Positions 8,364 to 17,735 are shown, counted from the stretch's first letter. The stretch is 64,000 nt of DNA from Rhizobiales bacterium Ga0077545 (GCA_001464335.1 LNEV01000007.1:231368-295367); one strand, 5' to 3'. The notes: generated from the letters alone by a model not told the origin. Program-made: numbers and translations.

Positions 8364-9209
8364 CTATCCCGCGTTTGCGGCGAACGCGCCGCCGCCCTGC
8401 TCCGCCAAGCGCTCGGCACGGTCTTTCTGGTCCTGCGCGCGCTTGGTCGCGATCGACACGACGATGACGACGAAAGTGACGATGCCGATGAGGATCGTAC
8501 ACACCGCGTTGATCTCCGGCGTCACGCCCAGACGCACCGATGAATAGATGCGCATGGGCAAGGTGGTCGCGCCGGGGCCGGTGGTGAAGCTGGCGATGAC
8601 GAGATCGTCCAGCGAGAGCGTGAAGGCCAGCATCCAGCCGGAAATCACGGCGGGCGCGATGATCGGCAGCGTGATGACAAAGAAGGTCTTGGTGGGTGTC
8701 GCGCCGAGATCCTGCGCGGCTTCTTCAAGACTGCGATCGAAACTCAGAAGCCGCGACTGAACGACGATGGCCACATAGCACATCGCGAACGTCACATGCG
8801 CGAGCGTGACGGTCCAGAAACCCCGCGCCACGCCCATCGCCACGAACAGCAGCAGAAGCGACAGGCCGGTGATGACTTCCGGCATGACCAGCGGCGCATA
8901 GACGAGGCCGGAAAAGAGCGTGCGCCCGCGGAACCGGCCGTGCCGCACAAGCGCGATGGCGGCCATCGTGCCGAGCACGGTCGCAACCGTCGCGGACAGG
9001 AAGGCAACGCGCGCCGTGACCCAGGCCGCATCCAGAAGCTGCTGGTTGTTGAACAGCGCGACATACCATTGCGTCGACCACCCGCCCCAGACCGTCACGA
9101 GGCGCGAGGCGTTGAACGAGTAGATGACGAGGATGACAATCGGTATGTACAAAAAAGCAAAGCCGAGCGTCAGCGACACCACGTTGAAGCGCGAGAGGCC
9201 CTTGTTCAT
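8364..9209 (-). CDS. potI: Putrescine/spermidine ABC transporter permease PotI/PotC-like
   Basis: 281-residue inner-membrane permease with about six helices and the EAA loop EEAAQDLGATPTKTFFVITLP. It overlaps potH by 4 nt (ATGA), so the two are translationally coupled. It is the last gene of potF-potG-potH-potI. The facing puuA/puuB genes support putrescine as substrate. It ends 19 nt from the convergent chaA stop. Confidence 0.93.
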   Translation of the reverse strand: MNKGLSRFNVVSLTLGFAFLYIPIVILVIYSFNASRLVTVWGGWSTQWYVALFNNQQLLDAAWVTARVAFLSATVATVLGTMAAIALVRHGRFRGRTLFSGLVYAPLVMPEVITGLSLLLLFVAMGVARGFWTVTLAHVTFAMCYVAIVVQSRLLSFDRSLEEAAQDLGATPTKTFFVITLPIIAPAVISGWMLAFTLSLDDLVIASFTTGPGATTLPMRIYSSVRLGVTPEINAVCTILIGIVTFVVIVVSIATKRAQDQKDRAERLAEQGGGAFAANAG

Positions 9210-10126
9210 CGGTCGGCCTCAAGCTGGCGCTGCTGAAAGTTCTGGTAGATCACGATGGGCACGATCAGAACGAGCAGCAGAAGCACCGCCACCGCCGAGG
9301 ACACAGCCCAGTCCCGGTTGAGGAAGAACTCGTTCCACAATGTGCGGCCGATCATCAGCACGTCCGAACCGCCGAGCAGATCGGGGATGACGAACTCGCC
9401 GACCGCCGGAATGAAGCAGAGCATGCAGCCGGCAACGATGCCCGGAATCGAAAGCGGGAACGTGATCTGCCAGAACGCCTTGATCGGCGGACAGCCGAGA
9501 TCGGCGGCGGCCTCCAGAAGCGTGGTGTCGAGCTTTTCAAGGCTCGCATAAAGCGGCAGCACCATGAACGGCAGATAGGAATAGACGATGCCGATGAAGA
9601 CCGCTTTCTCGGTGTTCATGATGACGAGCGGCTCATTGATGATCCCGAGCCAGATGAGAAAGCCGGACAGCAGGCCTTCCGGCTTCAGGATGCCGATCCA
9701 GGCGTACACACGGATGAGGAAGGACGTCCAGAACGGCAGGATGACCATCATCAGCAACATCGGCCGGATGCTCTTCGGCGCGCGCGCCATGCCGTAAGCG
9801 ATGGGATAGCCGACGAGGAGAAGCAAAGCGGTCGAGATGGCGGCGATGCGCAGGCTCGACAGGTAGGAATTGATGTAGAGCGAATCGTCGAACAGGAAGG
9901 CGTAGTTCTCGAGCGAGAAGCTTCTGATCTTGTCCAAAGTGCCCGACAGCCCGTCGGCCAGCAGATCGAATGTCGGGACATAAGGCGGCTGGGCGATGGT
10001 CGCCGTCGACAGCGAAATCTTGAAGACGATCAGGAACGGAACCAGAAAGAGCACGATGAGCCACAGAAAGGGCAGGCCGATCTCGATCGCCCTCTGCCAG
10101 CTTCTGTCCCCCGCCCTCTTGGCCAT
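9206..10126 (-). CDS. potH: Putrescine ABC transporter permease PotH/PotB-like
   Basis: 306-residue inner-membrane permease. An N-terminal helix is followed by a periplasmic loop of about 70 residues (as in PotH/PotB) and five more helices. The ATPase-docking loop reads LLEAAADLGCPPIKAFWQITFP. It pairs with PotI to form the channel. The start is 8 nt after potG, with a 4-nt overlap to potI downstream. Confidence 0.93.
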   Translation of the reverse strand: MAKRAGDRSWQRAIEIGLPFLWLIVLFLVPFLIVFKISLSTATIAQPPYVPTFDLLADGLSGTLDKIRSFSLENYAFLFDDSLYINSYLSSLRIAAISTALLLLVGYPIAYGMARAPKSIRPMLLMMVILPFWTSFLIRVYAWIGILKPEGLLSGFLIWLGIINEPLVIMNTEKAVFIGIVYSYLPFMVLPLYASLEKLDTTLLEAAADLGCPPIKAFWQITFPLSIPGIVAGCMLCFIPAVGEFVIPDLLGGSDVLMIGRTLWNEFFLNRDWAVSSAVAVLLLLVLIVPIVIYQNFQQRQLEADR

Positions 10127-10134
10127 ATCGTCCC

Positions 10135-11298
10135 TCAGTTCGTCAGGAGAACGGCCTGTTCAGGCGCCCATGTCAGCCACACTTTGTCCTCCCAGGTGAT
10201 GGGCCGCTCGACAAGACGTGTCGCATTCGAAACCTGAGCCTTCACAATTTCGCCCGAAGAGAGCTTCACGCGATAGATCGACAGATCGCCGAGATAGCCG
10301 ATGTCCCACACCTCGCCCGCGAGCACGTTCGCCGTTCCGGGCGCCGGCGGCTGAAGCGCGATCTTCACCTTTTCCGGGCGCAGCGCCACCCAGGCATCGG
10401 CACCCGGCGATGTCGGTACGGAAGTCGCGATCTCGATCGGCCCTTCCGTCCAGGCGCTCGCAAGGCGGATGGCCTGCCCGTCGGCTTCGGCCACCTTGGC
10501 CGGGATGATGTTCACATCGCCGATGAAATCGGCGACATAGCGCGAGCTCGGCTGCTCGTAGATTTCGCCCGGCGTCGCGACCTGGATGATCTCGCCCTGG
10601 TTCATGACCGCAATGCGGTCCGCGACCGTCATCGCTTCTTCCTGATCGTGGGTGACGATGAGGAAGGTCATGCCAAGAGTGACCTGCAGATCCGTCAGTT
10701 CGAACTGGGTCTCTTCGCGCAATTTCTTGTCGAGCGCACCGAGCGGCTCGTCGAGAAGAAGAACTTTGGGTTTGAGGGCCAGCGAGCGGGCAAGCGCAAC
10801 GCGCTGGCGCTGGCCGCCGGAAAGCTGGTGCGGCTTGCGCGCGCCGAATTTCTCAAGCTTGACGAGCCGCAGCATCTCCTTGACGCGCTCGTCGCGCTCG
10901 GCCCGCGGAACATTGGCCTGTTTCAGGCCGAAGGCGATGTTGTCCGCAACGCTCATATGCGGAAACAGCGCATAGGACTGGAACATCATATTTACGGGCC
11001 GTCGGTAGGGCGGCACGCCGACGAGATCCTGCCCGGCAAGGATGACGCGCCCCTCCGTCGGTTCGTCGAAGCCGGCGAGCATGCGCATCAACGTCGTCTT
11101 GCCGCAGCCCGACGGGCCGAGCAGCGCGAAGAATTCGCGCTCGTAGATGTTGAGCGTCAGATTGTCGATGGCGGTGAAGTCACCATATTTCTTGGTGACG
11201 TTCTCGAAGCGGATGAGCGGAACGGCATCGGGATCGTTCCACGGGCTGAAGGCCCGGCGAACCGGGCCCAAGGCCGCTTTGGCAGGTGCTGGAGGCAT
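10135..11298 (-). CDS. potG: Putrescine ABC transporter ATPase PotG/PotA-like
   Basis: 387 residues. Walker A GPSGCGKTT near residue 63, Q-loop in MFQSYALFPHM, signature [15 protein letters not shown] near 158, Walker B VLLLDEP near 178 and switch His in [11 protein letters not shown]-terminal TOBE region (about 270-380) follows. The first 25 residues are an unusual Pro/Ala-rich extension before the ABC domain; a later start is possible. It powers uptake with PotF, PotH and PotI. Confidence 0.93.
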   Translation of the reverse strand: MPPAPAKAALGPVRRAFSPWNDPDAVPLIRFENVTKKYGDFTAIDNLTLNIYEREFFALLGPSGCGKTTLMRMLAGFDEPTEGRVILAGQDLVGVPPYRRPVNMMFQSYALFPHMSVADNIAFGLKQANVPRAERDERVKEMLRLVKLEKFGARKPHQLSGGQRQRVALARSLALKPKVLLLDEPLGALDKKLREETQFELTDLQVTLGMTFLIVTHDQEEAMTVADRIAVMNQGEIIQVATPGEIYEQPSSRYVADFIGDVNIIPAKVAEADGQAIRLASAWTEGPIEIATSVPTSPGADAWVALRPEKVKIALQPPAPGTANVLAGEVWDIGYLGDLSIYRVKLSSGEIVKAQVSNATRLVERPITWEDKVWLTWAPEQAVLLTN

Positions 11299-11308
11299 TC
11301 GGAGCTCC

Positions 11309-11338
11309 CCTGGCGGAAGGCTCCTGCCTCCCGCCAGG
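11309..11338 (-). other. Intergenic stem-loop between potF and potG
   Basis: A 12-bp stem with one mismatch and a 6-nt loop lies between the potF stop and the potG start on the minus strand. No T-tract follows, so it is more likely an mRNA-stabilising or partial-attenuation hairpin than a full terminator. Such hairpins often keep the binding-protein message more abundant than the downstream messages. Confidence 0.6.
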
Positions 11339-11345
11339 TTTCAAC

Positions 11346-12449
11346 TTACTGACCTGTCTTCGCTCTTGTCCACTCGCGCGTGATGACGCGCTGGAGCTTG
11401 GGGTCCTCGACGGTGGAAACCGTGTAAAGACGCTTCAGGGTCTCGGCATCCGGATAGATCGCCGGATTTTCCATGACTTCCTTGTCGACGAACTCCTGCG
11501 AGGCGAGATTGGCGTTCGCGTACTGCACGTAGTTCGTCGCCTTTGCGATGACTTCGGGGCGCATCATGTAGTCGAGGAATTTGTGCGCACCGTCCGGGTT
11601 CGGCGCATCGGCCGGGATGGCGAACTGGTCGAACCAGAGCTGGGCGCCTTCCTTCGGGATGACATAGGCGATTTCCACGCCCTTGCCCGCTTCCTCGGCA
11701 CGCGCCGCGACCTGGAAGACGTCGCCCGAATAGCCGACCGCCGCGCAGATATCGCCGTCGGCGAGCGCGTTCTTCCATTCATCCGAATGGAATTTGCGGA
11801 TTTTCGTGCGCAGCTTGCCGAGCGCCTCGCCGGATTTCTGGATGTCATCGGCATTCACGAAGTCCGGCGTCAGGCCGATATAGTTCATCACGGACGGCAG
11901 AAGATCCTCCGCCGAATCGAGCAGCATCACACCGCATTTCGACAAAGCTTCGAGATTCTTCTCATCGTAGAGCAGCCCCCATGAATCGAGCGGCGCATCC
12001 GGCAGGAGTTCCTTGATCTTGGCCACGTTGTAGCCGATGCCGGTCGTGCCCCACATATAGGTGACCGAATATTCGTTGCCTGGGTCGTATTTGGCGACGC
12101 GCTCGCTGATCTCGGGCCACATATTCTTGAGGTTCGGAAGCTTGGACTTGTCGAGCTTCTGGAACACGCCCGCCTTGATCTGGCGGTTCAGGAACGTCGC
12201 GGTCGGCACCACGACATCATAGCCCGTCGAGCCGGTCAGGAGCTTGGTTTCCAGGAGCTCGTTGGTGTCGAAGGTGTCGTAGACGACCTTGATACCGGTC
12301 TCCTTGGTGAAGTCGGCGAGAATCTCCTCATCGATATAGTCCGACCAATTGTAGATCCGGATCTCCTGAGCGGAGGCCGAGCTGACGGCCAGAAGGCCGA
12401 GCGCCAGCGCCGAAGCGCCAAGGGCTTTACGGAAAACGCCAAATGTCAT
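11346..12449 (-). CDS. potF: Periplasmic putrescine-binding protein PotF-like
   Basis: 367-residue secreted solute-binding protein. Signal peptide about residues 1-26 ending SASAQ. The mature start EIRIYNWSDYID is the classic PotF/PotD motif, followed by YDTFDTNE and the GYDVVVPT segment. I chose the ATG at 12449, 12 nt after GGAGGA; an ATG four codons upstream would overlap that ribosome site. Head gene of the pot operon, divergent from the puuA-like gene, so the 288-nt spacer probably holds both promoters. Confidence 0.93.
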   Translation of the reverse strand: MTFGVFRKALGASALALGLLAVSSASAQEIRIYNWSDYIDEEILADFTKETGIKVVYDTFDTNELLETKLLTGSTGYDVVVPTATFLNRQIKAGVFQKLDKSKLPNLKNMWPEISERVAKYDPGNEYSVTYMWGTTGIGYNVAKIKELLPDAPLDSWGLLYDEKNLEALSKCGVMLLDSAEDLLPSVMNYIGLTPDFVNADDIQKSGEALGKLRTKIRKFHSDEWKNALADGDICAAVGYSGDVFQVAARAEEAGKGVEIAYVIPKEGAQLWFDQFAIPADAPNPDGAHKFLDYMMRPEVIAKATNYVQYANANLASQEFVDKEVMENPAIYPDAETLKRLYTVSTVEDPKLQRVITREWTRAKTGQ

Positions 12450-12694
12450 GATACCGAGCATTCCTCCACACAGGACCGGAAACAGGCTATGGGTGCATCT
12501 ACCGGGCCACAAGCGCACCTTTTCAAACAATTCTGCTACTTTTGGACGATCCGGCAACCCCATTCTCGGGAAGAAATGTCGGCGGATTGACGCCTTAAGC
12601 GCCACCCGGCACTCTTGGGGAAGCCGCCGCACACCGCGCGCGGCACCAAAAAACGGAGCGCAGCCGGGCCTGAGGGTCTGGACCGCGTGCCCCC

Positions 12695-12712
12695 GAAGCC
12701 CGCGCGGGCTTC
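12695..12712. promoter_or_regulatory. Perfect 18-bp palindrome in the leader of the puuA-like gene
   Basis: GAAGCCCGCGCGGGCTTC is a perfect palindrome 25 nt before the puuA-like start. On the plus strand it is followed by ACTCTTTCTTTC, so it could be a weak terminator/attenuator in the leader. It could also be an operator for a dimeric repressor such as PuuR-type regulators; the sequence alone does not decide. Confidence 0.5.
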
Positions 12713-12737
12713 ACTCTTTCTTTCGGGCGCGCGGTTT

Positions 12738-14144
12738 ATGCAAAACCGCATGAGCAAGAAAAAACCCACGAAAGACACCGCTTCTTCCCTGCGCGGCGTC
12801 GCCAATGTCGATGAAGCCCGCACCTGGCTGGCCGCCCGGGGCATCACCGAGCTCGAATGCGTCGTGCCGGATCAGGCCGGAGTCGCGCGCGGCAAGATCA
12901 TGCCGACGTCGAAATTCTTCAACGCCCCGGCGATGAATCTGCCGTCCTCGATCTTTTACCAGACGATCGCTGGAGAATACACGGAAGACGATGTGCCCGG
13001 CGCGGGCGATCCCGCCGATGCCGACCTCGTTCTCGAGCCCGATTTCTCGACCCTTTCGGTCGTGCCGTGGGCGAGCGATCCGACCGCCCAGCTCATCCAC
13101 GACTGCTTCCACCGCGATGGCCGACCCATCGAGGTCGCGCCGCGCCAGCTCCTGCGCCGCGTCATCGAGCTTTACACCCGCAAGGGCTGGTATCCGATTG
13201 TCGCACCGGAAATCGAGTTCTACCTCGTCAAGCCGAACACCGACCCCGACTATCCGCTCGAGCCGCCGGTCGGCCGTTCCGGCCGTCCGGAAACCGGCCG
13301 CCAGAGCTATTCGATTTCGGCGGTGAACGAGTTCGACGATCTGTTCGAGGATATTTACGACTTCTCGGAAGCGCAGGGACTTGAGATCGACACCCTCATC
13401 CATGAAGAGGGCGCCGCCCAGATGGAAATCAATCTGCGCCACGGCGATCCGCTCGAGCTTGCGGATCAAGTGTTCATGTTCAAGCGCACCATCCGCGAGG
13501 CCGCGCTCGCGCACAACATCTACGCGACCTTCATGGCCAAGCCCATCGCCAACCAGCCGGGCTCGGCCATGCACATTCACCAGTCGATCCGCGACAAGGC
13601 AGGCAAGAACATCTTCTCGAGCGACAAGGGCGAGCCGACCAAGGAGTTCTATGCCTTCATCGCGGGACAGCAGAAATACATCCCGCATGTGATGTGCATA
13701 CTTGCGCCCTACGTGAACTCCTACCGCCGCCTGACCAAGGCCGCGACCGCGCCGATCAATGTCGCCTGGGGCCACGACAACCGCACAACCGGTCTTCGCG
13801 TGCCGCCCGCCAAGGCGGAATCGCGCCGCGTGGAGAACCGCATCCCTTCCTCCGACGCCAACCCCTATCTGGCCATCGCCGCGAGCCTTGCCTGCGGCTA
13901 TCTCGGCATGATCGAGGGCGCCACGCCAAGCTCGCCGGTCGAAGGCTCGGCGCACGGTCTCGATTACGATCTGCCGCGCGGCCTGCTCGAAGCGGTTGCC
14001 CTGTTCGAGGAGTCCGAAGAGCTGAAGGAGGTTTTCGGCCCCGAATTCGTGGCAACCTATGCTGCGATCAAGAAGGGCGAATTCGAAACCTTCATGCGCG
14101 TCATCAGCCCCTGGGAGCGCGAGTTCCTGCTGCTGAATGTGTGA
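12738..14144 (+). CDS. puuA: Glutamine synthetase-family ligase, probable gamma-glutamylputrescine synthetase (PuuA-like)
   Basis: About 468 residues, close to E. coli PuuA (472). N-terminal beta-grasp (residues about 30-120) with DQAGVARGKIMP. Catalytic domain with APEIEFY, the metal-binding MEINLRHGD, GSAMHIHQS and the NRTTGLRVP/ESRRVENR nucleotide-glutamate loop. The lack of the adenylylation motif and the neighbouring potFGHI and puuB-like genes favour putrescine ligation over general glutamine synthesis (inference). The start is uncertain: ATGs at 12738 and 12750 both lack a clear ribosome site, and a 7-bp inverted repeat (12731-12749) surrounds the first. Confidence 0.85.
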   Translation: MQNRMSKKKPTKDTASSLRGVANVDEARTWLAARGITELECVVPDQAGVARGKIMPTSKFFNAPAMNLPSSIFYQTIAGEYTEDDVPGAGDPADADLVLEPDFSTLSVVPWASDPTAQLIHDCFHRDGRPIEVAPRQLLRRVIELYTRKGWYPIVAPEIEFYLVKPNTDPDYPLEPPVGRSGRPETGRQSYSISAVNEFDDLFEDIYDFSEAQGLEIDTLIHEEGAAQMEINLRHGDPLELADQVFMFKRTIREAALAHNIYATFMAKPIANQPGSAMHIHQSIRDKAGKNIFSSDKGEPTKEFYAFIAGQQKYIPHVMCILAPYVNSYRRLTKAATAPINVAWGHDNRTTGLRVPPAKAESRRVENRIPSSDANPYLAIAASLACGYLGMIEGATPSSPVEGSAHGLDYDLPRGLLEAVALFEESEELKEVFGPEFVATYAAIKKGEFETFMRVISPWEREFLLLNV

Positions 14145-15412
14145 TTGCGGTGGCTGACACCTATTACGAGGCCACGGCGGAGCCGGGTGAACAACACCCG
14201 GCTCTCGCCGGACGCAGGACCGCCGATGTCTGTATCATCGGCGGTGGCTTTACGGGCCTCGGCGCGGCTTTGGCGCTGCGCGAGAAGGGGTTCGTCACCA
14301 TCCTCCTCGAAAAGAGCCGCATCGCTTCCGGCGCGTCCGGCCGCAATGGCGGGCAGATCCATACGGGCCTGCGGCGAGATCAGGTCTACCTGGAACGAAA
14401 ATTCGGCCGTTCCGACGCCTGGAAGCTCTGGGAGATCGGCCAGGCGGCCATCGCGAAGATCGACGACAACCTCGCCCGATACGGCATCGAGGCCGACCGC
14501 CGCCACGGCATGATCTATGCCGACCACCGTGCGCGCATCGTCCGCGACACGCATCATTACGTCGAACACCTCAAAGCGCATTACGCCTACGACAAGGCCG
14601 AGAAGCTGGAGCGGCGGGGCGTGCGCGCGCTGATCGGCTCTTCCGATTATCACGGCGGCATGGTCGATCATGGCGGGGGCCACCTGCACCCGCTGAAATA
14701 CGCGCGCGGGCTCGCCCGTGCTGCCGTGAGCCTCGGCGCGGAGCTCTTCGAGAACACCCGCGTGACCCGCATCGAACCGGGCACGAAGGCCCGTGTCGTG
14801 ACGGAAAACGGCGAGGTCGAAGCGGATTTCGTGATCGTCGCGGGCGACAGCCTGATGCAGGGACTTGTCACCGAAGCCGATGCACGCATCCTGCCCATCG
14901 TCTCGACGATCGGCGTCACCGCGCCGCTCGGCGAGAGGCTGAAGGATTATCTGACGACAGAGATGGCGGTCGCCGACAGCCGTTTCGTCGTCAACTATTT
15001 CCGTCCGACACCGGACGGCCGGCTTCTGTTCGGCGGCGGCGAGAGCTATTCCTCGACCTCGGTTCCCGATCCCGGCCGCCTTGTGCGCACGGCCCTCAAG
15101 ACGGTCTTTCCGGGCCTTCGGGACACGCCATTCGACCACGCTTGGAGCGGTATTGTCGGCATCACCCCGACGCGCCTGCCGCTGGTGCGTCGCCTCCACC
15201 CCAATATCCTGCTCGCGGCGGGCTATTCGGGCCAGGGCGTCGCGCTTGCCCCCTTTGCCGGGTCCGTGCTGGCCGAGGCCGTCTCGGGCACGCTGGAGCG
15301 TTTCGATGTTCTGGAAAAGCTTCCGGTGCCGCCCTTCCCCGGCGGGACCGCGCTGCGCCATCCCCTGATGATGCTCGCAATGCTGTGGTACGCACTTCGT
15401 GACCGGCTCTGA
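14141..15412 (+). CDS. puuB: FAD-dependent amine oxidoreductase, probable gamma-glutamylputrescine oxidase (PuuB-like)
   Basis: About 423 residues, DAO family. The dinucleotide-binding motif CIIGGGFTGLGAALAL lies near residue 31, followed by LEKSRIASGASGRNGGQ, the flavin-contacting motif of PuuB/glycine-oxidase-like enzymes. The C-terminal substrate domain ends with GYSGQGVALAPFAG. GTG at 14141 overlaps the puuA-like stop by 4 nt (GTGA); GTG at 14150 is the alternative. With the ligase it would convert putrescine through gamma-glutamyl intermediates to GABA precursors. Confidence 0.87.
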   Translation: MIAVADTYYEATAEPGEQHPALAGRRTADVCIIGGGFTGLGAALALREKGFVTILLEKSRIASGASGRNGGQIHTGLRRDQVYLERKFGRSDAWKLWEIGQAAIAKIDDNLARYGIEADRRHGMIYADHRARIVRDTHHYVEHLKAHYAYDKAEKLERRGVRALIGSSDYHGGMVDHGGGHLHPLKYARGLARAAVSLGAELFENTRVTRIEPGTKARVVTENGEVEADFVIVAGDSLMQGLVTEADARILPIVSTIGVTAPLGERLKDYLTTEMAVADSRFVVNYFRPTPDGRLLFGGGESYSSTSVPDPGRLVRTALKTVFPGLRDTPFDHAWSGIVGITPTRLPLVRRLHPNILLAAGYSGQGVALAPFAGSVLAEAVSGTLERFDVLEKLPVPPFPGGTALRHPLMMLAMLWYALRDRL

Positions 15413-15502
15413 AATCAATTCCGGATATTTGTAAGGTTCCATTTATCTGGAACTTAAATCAAAGCGCGTACACATCCCGGCGCACCACACAGGAGCTGGG
15501 GA

Positions 15503-15994
15503 ATGTTCACACCAGGTAAAACGCTGACGGCGGCTGCGGCCGCCCTTGTTCTGACAACCGGCATGTCCATGCAGGCCGAAGCGCGCGGCAGCGGCGGCGC
15601 CATCGCCGCCGGTGTGATCGGCGGCATTGCGCTTGGCGCGCTGGCCACCAGCGCAGCACGCTCCAACAACGTCTATCGCGCCCCGCCCGCCTATCATTAC
15701 GACGCGCCCGGCGGTTCCTACGGCCCGAGCTACCGGCCGCGCTATGGGGTGCTTTACAGCCCGACCGAGAACCAGGCCATCGAGGCCTGCCGCCGCGGCC
15801 TTCTGGTCGTCGCACGGCGCTACGGCGCCTTCGACGCCCGGCTGAACGATGTCGACTACATCGACCGCACGCCCAATGGCGGCTATCGCCTCCAAGTCGA
15901 GATCACGATGTTCTACCCGAACGCCCAGCGCGAATCCGAAGTCGTCTGCAACACGAAGAACGGCGCCCTGCTCAACGCGCAGGCGATCAACTGA
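15503..15994 (+). CDS. Secreted protein of unknown function, paralog 1
   Basis: 163 residues with a signal peptide (about 1-28, ending QAEA). A Gly/Ala-rich segment at 30-52 resembles a glycine-zipper membrane stretch. A Tyr/Pro-rich linker follows, then a C-terminal domain of about 80 residues with EACRRGLLVVARRYGAFDA and two conserved Cys. The same domain recurs in the gene at 16135, so the two arose by tandem duplication. A GGAG site precedes the ATG. No known function is recognised. Confidence 0.8.
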   Translation: MFTPGKTLTAAAAALVLTTGMSMQAEARGSGGAIAAGVIGGIALGALATSAARSNNVYRAPPAYHYDAPGGSYGPSYRPRYGVLYSPTENQAIEACRRGLLVVARRYGAFDARLNDVDYIDRTPNGGYRLQVEITMFYPNAQRESEVVCNTKNGALLNAQAIN

Positions 15995-16000
15995 TGTTGT

Positions 16001-16030
16001 AGGGCCGGTCTTCGGACCGGCCCTATTTCC
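16001..16030 (+). terminator. Intrinsic terminator after secreted protein 1
   Basis: Perfect 10-bp stem closed by a stable TTCG tetraloop (16001-16010 with 16015-16024), followed by ATTTCC. Confidence 0.75.
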
Positions 16031-16134
16031 TGCCGTGAATTGGGCGCGCCGCGCCGCCGTTCACCCCGCATTCAGCCATAATCTGCGATGACATTACTGA
16101 GGGGCGGCATTCGCAGCCGCTTTTGGGGATCGTC

Positions 16135-16617
16135 ATGCAGTCCATCAAGCTTCTCGCCGCAGCATCGGCCGCGGCTCTCGTGCTCTGTGCGCCCGCCGAG
16201 GCGCGCGACCGCCATTATCACCGTCATCACGGCAACGGAGCCGCCGTCGGTGCCGCGCTGGGCGCCGGCATCTTTCTCGGGGCTCTGGCCGGCACCGCCG
16301 CCGCCAATGCGCGCGAGCCCGTCTATGTCGCGCCACCGCCTCCGCCGCCGGTTCCGGAATACGGCGCCTATTATCGCGACCGCGGCGAACAGGCCAGCGA
16401 TGCAGTCGAAGCCTGCCGCAGCGGCCTTCTCGGCGCGGCCCGCCGGTATGGCGCTTTCGACGCCGAAATCGGCGACATCTATTCGGTGCGCCCCACCGAA
16501 TTCGGCCATCGCGTGCGCGCCGAAGTCACCATCGATTATCCCGATTACAGCCGCACCTCGGTCGTCACCTGCCGGACCGAAGACGGCCTTCTCGTGTCGG
16601 CTCGCACCGAAGACTGA
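16135..16617 (+). CDS. Secreted protein of unknown function, paralog 2
   Basis: 160 residues. Signal peptide ends about CAPAEA, then a His-rich patch (HYHRHHG), a Gly/Ala-rich hydrophobic stretch (33-60), a polyproline run and the same C-terminal domain as its neighbour: EACRSGLLGAARRYGAFDA, PTEFGHRVRAEVTIDYP and VVTCRTEDGLL. Two conserved Cys could form a disulfide. It has its own terminator, so the pair are probably separate units. Function unknown. Confidence 0.8.
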   Translation: MQSIKLLAAASAAALVLCAPAEARDRHYHRHHGNGAAVGAALGAGIFLGALAGTAAANAREPVYVAPPPPPPVPEYGAYYRDRGEQASDAVEACRSGLLGAARRYGAFDAEIGDIYSVRPTEFGHRVRAEVTIDYPDYSRTSVVTCRTEDGLLVSARTED

Positions 16618-16636
16618 TCCGATCCGAGGCAACCGG

Positions 16637-16668
16637 AAGGGCCGGGCCATGTGCCCGGCCCTTTTGTT
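16637..16668 (+). terminator. Intrinsic terminator after secreted protein 2
   Basis: Perfect 11-bp GC-rich inverted repeat with a 5-nt loop, followed by TTTGTTTG. Confidence 0.85.
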
Positions 16669-16727
16669 TGCGCATTTTGCATATGGCGGGGCAAACCGCT
16701 AAAGACGGGCCGCGGCGCGGAGGCCCA

Positions 16728-17735
16728 ATGACCGAAAAACCTATTCTCGTTACCGGTGTTGCAGGCTTTATCGGCCGCGCCTTTGCCGATCGGCTTCTCG
16801 GCCAGGGCATTGCGGTTGTCGGGGTGGATTCGCTCGAAAACCCGCTTCTGCCCGAGTTGTCCGAGGCGCGGCTCGGCACGCTGCGCAACCGCCCCGGCTT
16901 CACCTTCGAGAAAGTGGATCTCGCCGACCGCGCGGCGAGCGACGAGCTGTTTCGCACCCATCGTCCGGATGTGATCGTGCATCTGGCCGCCCGCGCGGGC
17001 GTGCGCGCCTCGATGGAACAGCCTCACGCCTACACACGCGCCAATGTCGAAGGCTTCCTGAATGTGCTGGAAGCCGCGCGCAACGGCGATGCCCGACATC
17101 TCATCTATGCGTCGTCCAGCTCGGTCTATGGCGCGCGCAGCGAAGCGCCGTTCTCGGAGACGGACGCGGTCGATCATCCCGTTTCGCTCTACGCCGCAAC
17201 AAAGCGCGCCAACGAGCTGATGGCGCATTCCTATTCGCACCTCTACGGCATTCCGACGACGGGCCTGCGCTTTTTCACCGTGTACGGACCTTACGGACGG
17301 CCGGACATGGCCGTCTACATGTTCACGAAGGCCGTGTTTGAAGGCACGCCCATCACGCTTTACGAAGGCGGATCGCTGCTGCGCGACTTCACCTATGTCG
17401 ACGATATCGTGGAAGGCATGGCGCGGCTCATCCCGCATGCACCGGTGGGCGAAGACGCCGAGGACGCACGCCCGGACCGGGCGGCTGCCCCCTACCGGCT
17501 GTTCAACATCGGAAATCAGGACGCGGTGCGCGTGCGCGATCTCGTCTTCTACATCGAAGAGGCCGCGGGCAAGAAGGCGGTGATCCGCTCGCTGCCGATG
17601 CCCCTGAGCGATGTGCCCATGACCTGCGCGACCACGGAAGAATTGTCCGCACTGACCGGGTTCGAGCCGTCCACGCCTCTGAAGGAGGGCGTTGCGCGTT
17701 TCGTCCAATGGTATCGGGGGTTTTACGGGGTGTGA
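16728..17735 (+). CDS. NAD-dependent sugar-nucleotide epimerase, UDP-glucuronate 4-epimerase-like
   Basis: 335-residue extended SDR protein. Rossmann motif TGVAGFIG at residues 9-16, SSSSVYG and the catalytic pair YAATK (Tyr/Lys), then the substrate segment GRPDMAVYMFTKAVFEG and RDFTYVDDIVEG typical of UDP-glucuronate 4-epimerases (LpsL-like). It would make UDP-galacturonate for surface polysaccharide. The start at 16728 is preceded by GGAGG at 6 nt. It stands alone, with no other polysaccharide genes nearby. Substrate assignment is by motif likeness. Confidence 0.8.
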   Translation: MTEKPILVTGVAGFIGRAFADRLLGQGIAVVGVDSLENPLLPELSEARLGTLRNRPGFTFEKVDLADRAASDELFRTHRPDVIVHLAARAGVRASMEQPHAYTRANVEGFLNVLEAARNGDARHLIYASSSSVYGARSEAPFSETDAVDHPVSLYAATKRANELMAHSYSHLYGIPTTGLRFFTVYGPYGRPDMAVYMFTKAVFEGTPITLYEGGSLLRDFTYVDDIVEGMARLIPHAPVGEDAEDARPDRAAAPYRLFNIGNQDAVRVRDLVFYIEEAAGKKAVIRSLPMPLSDVPMTCATTEELSALTGFEPSTPLKEGVARFVQWYRGFYGV

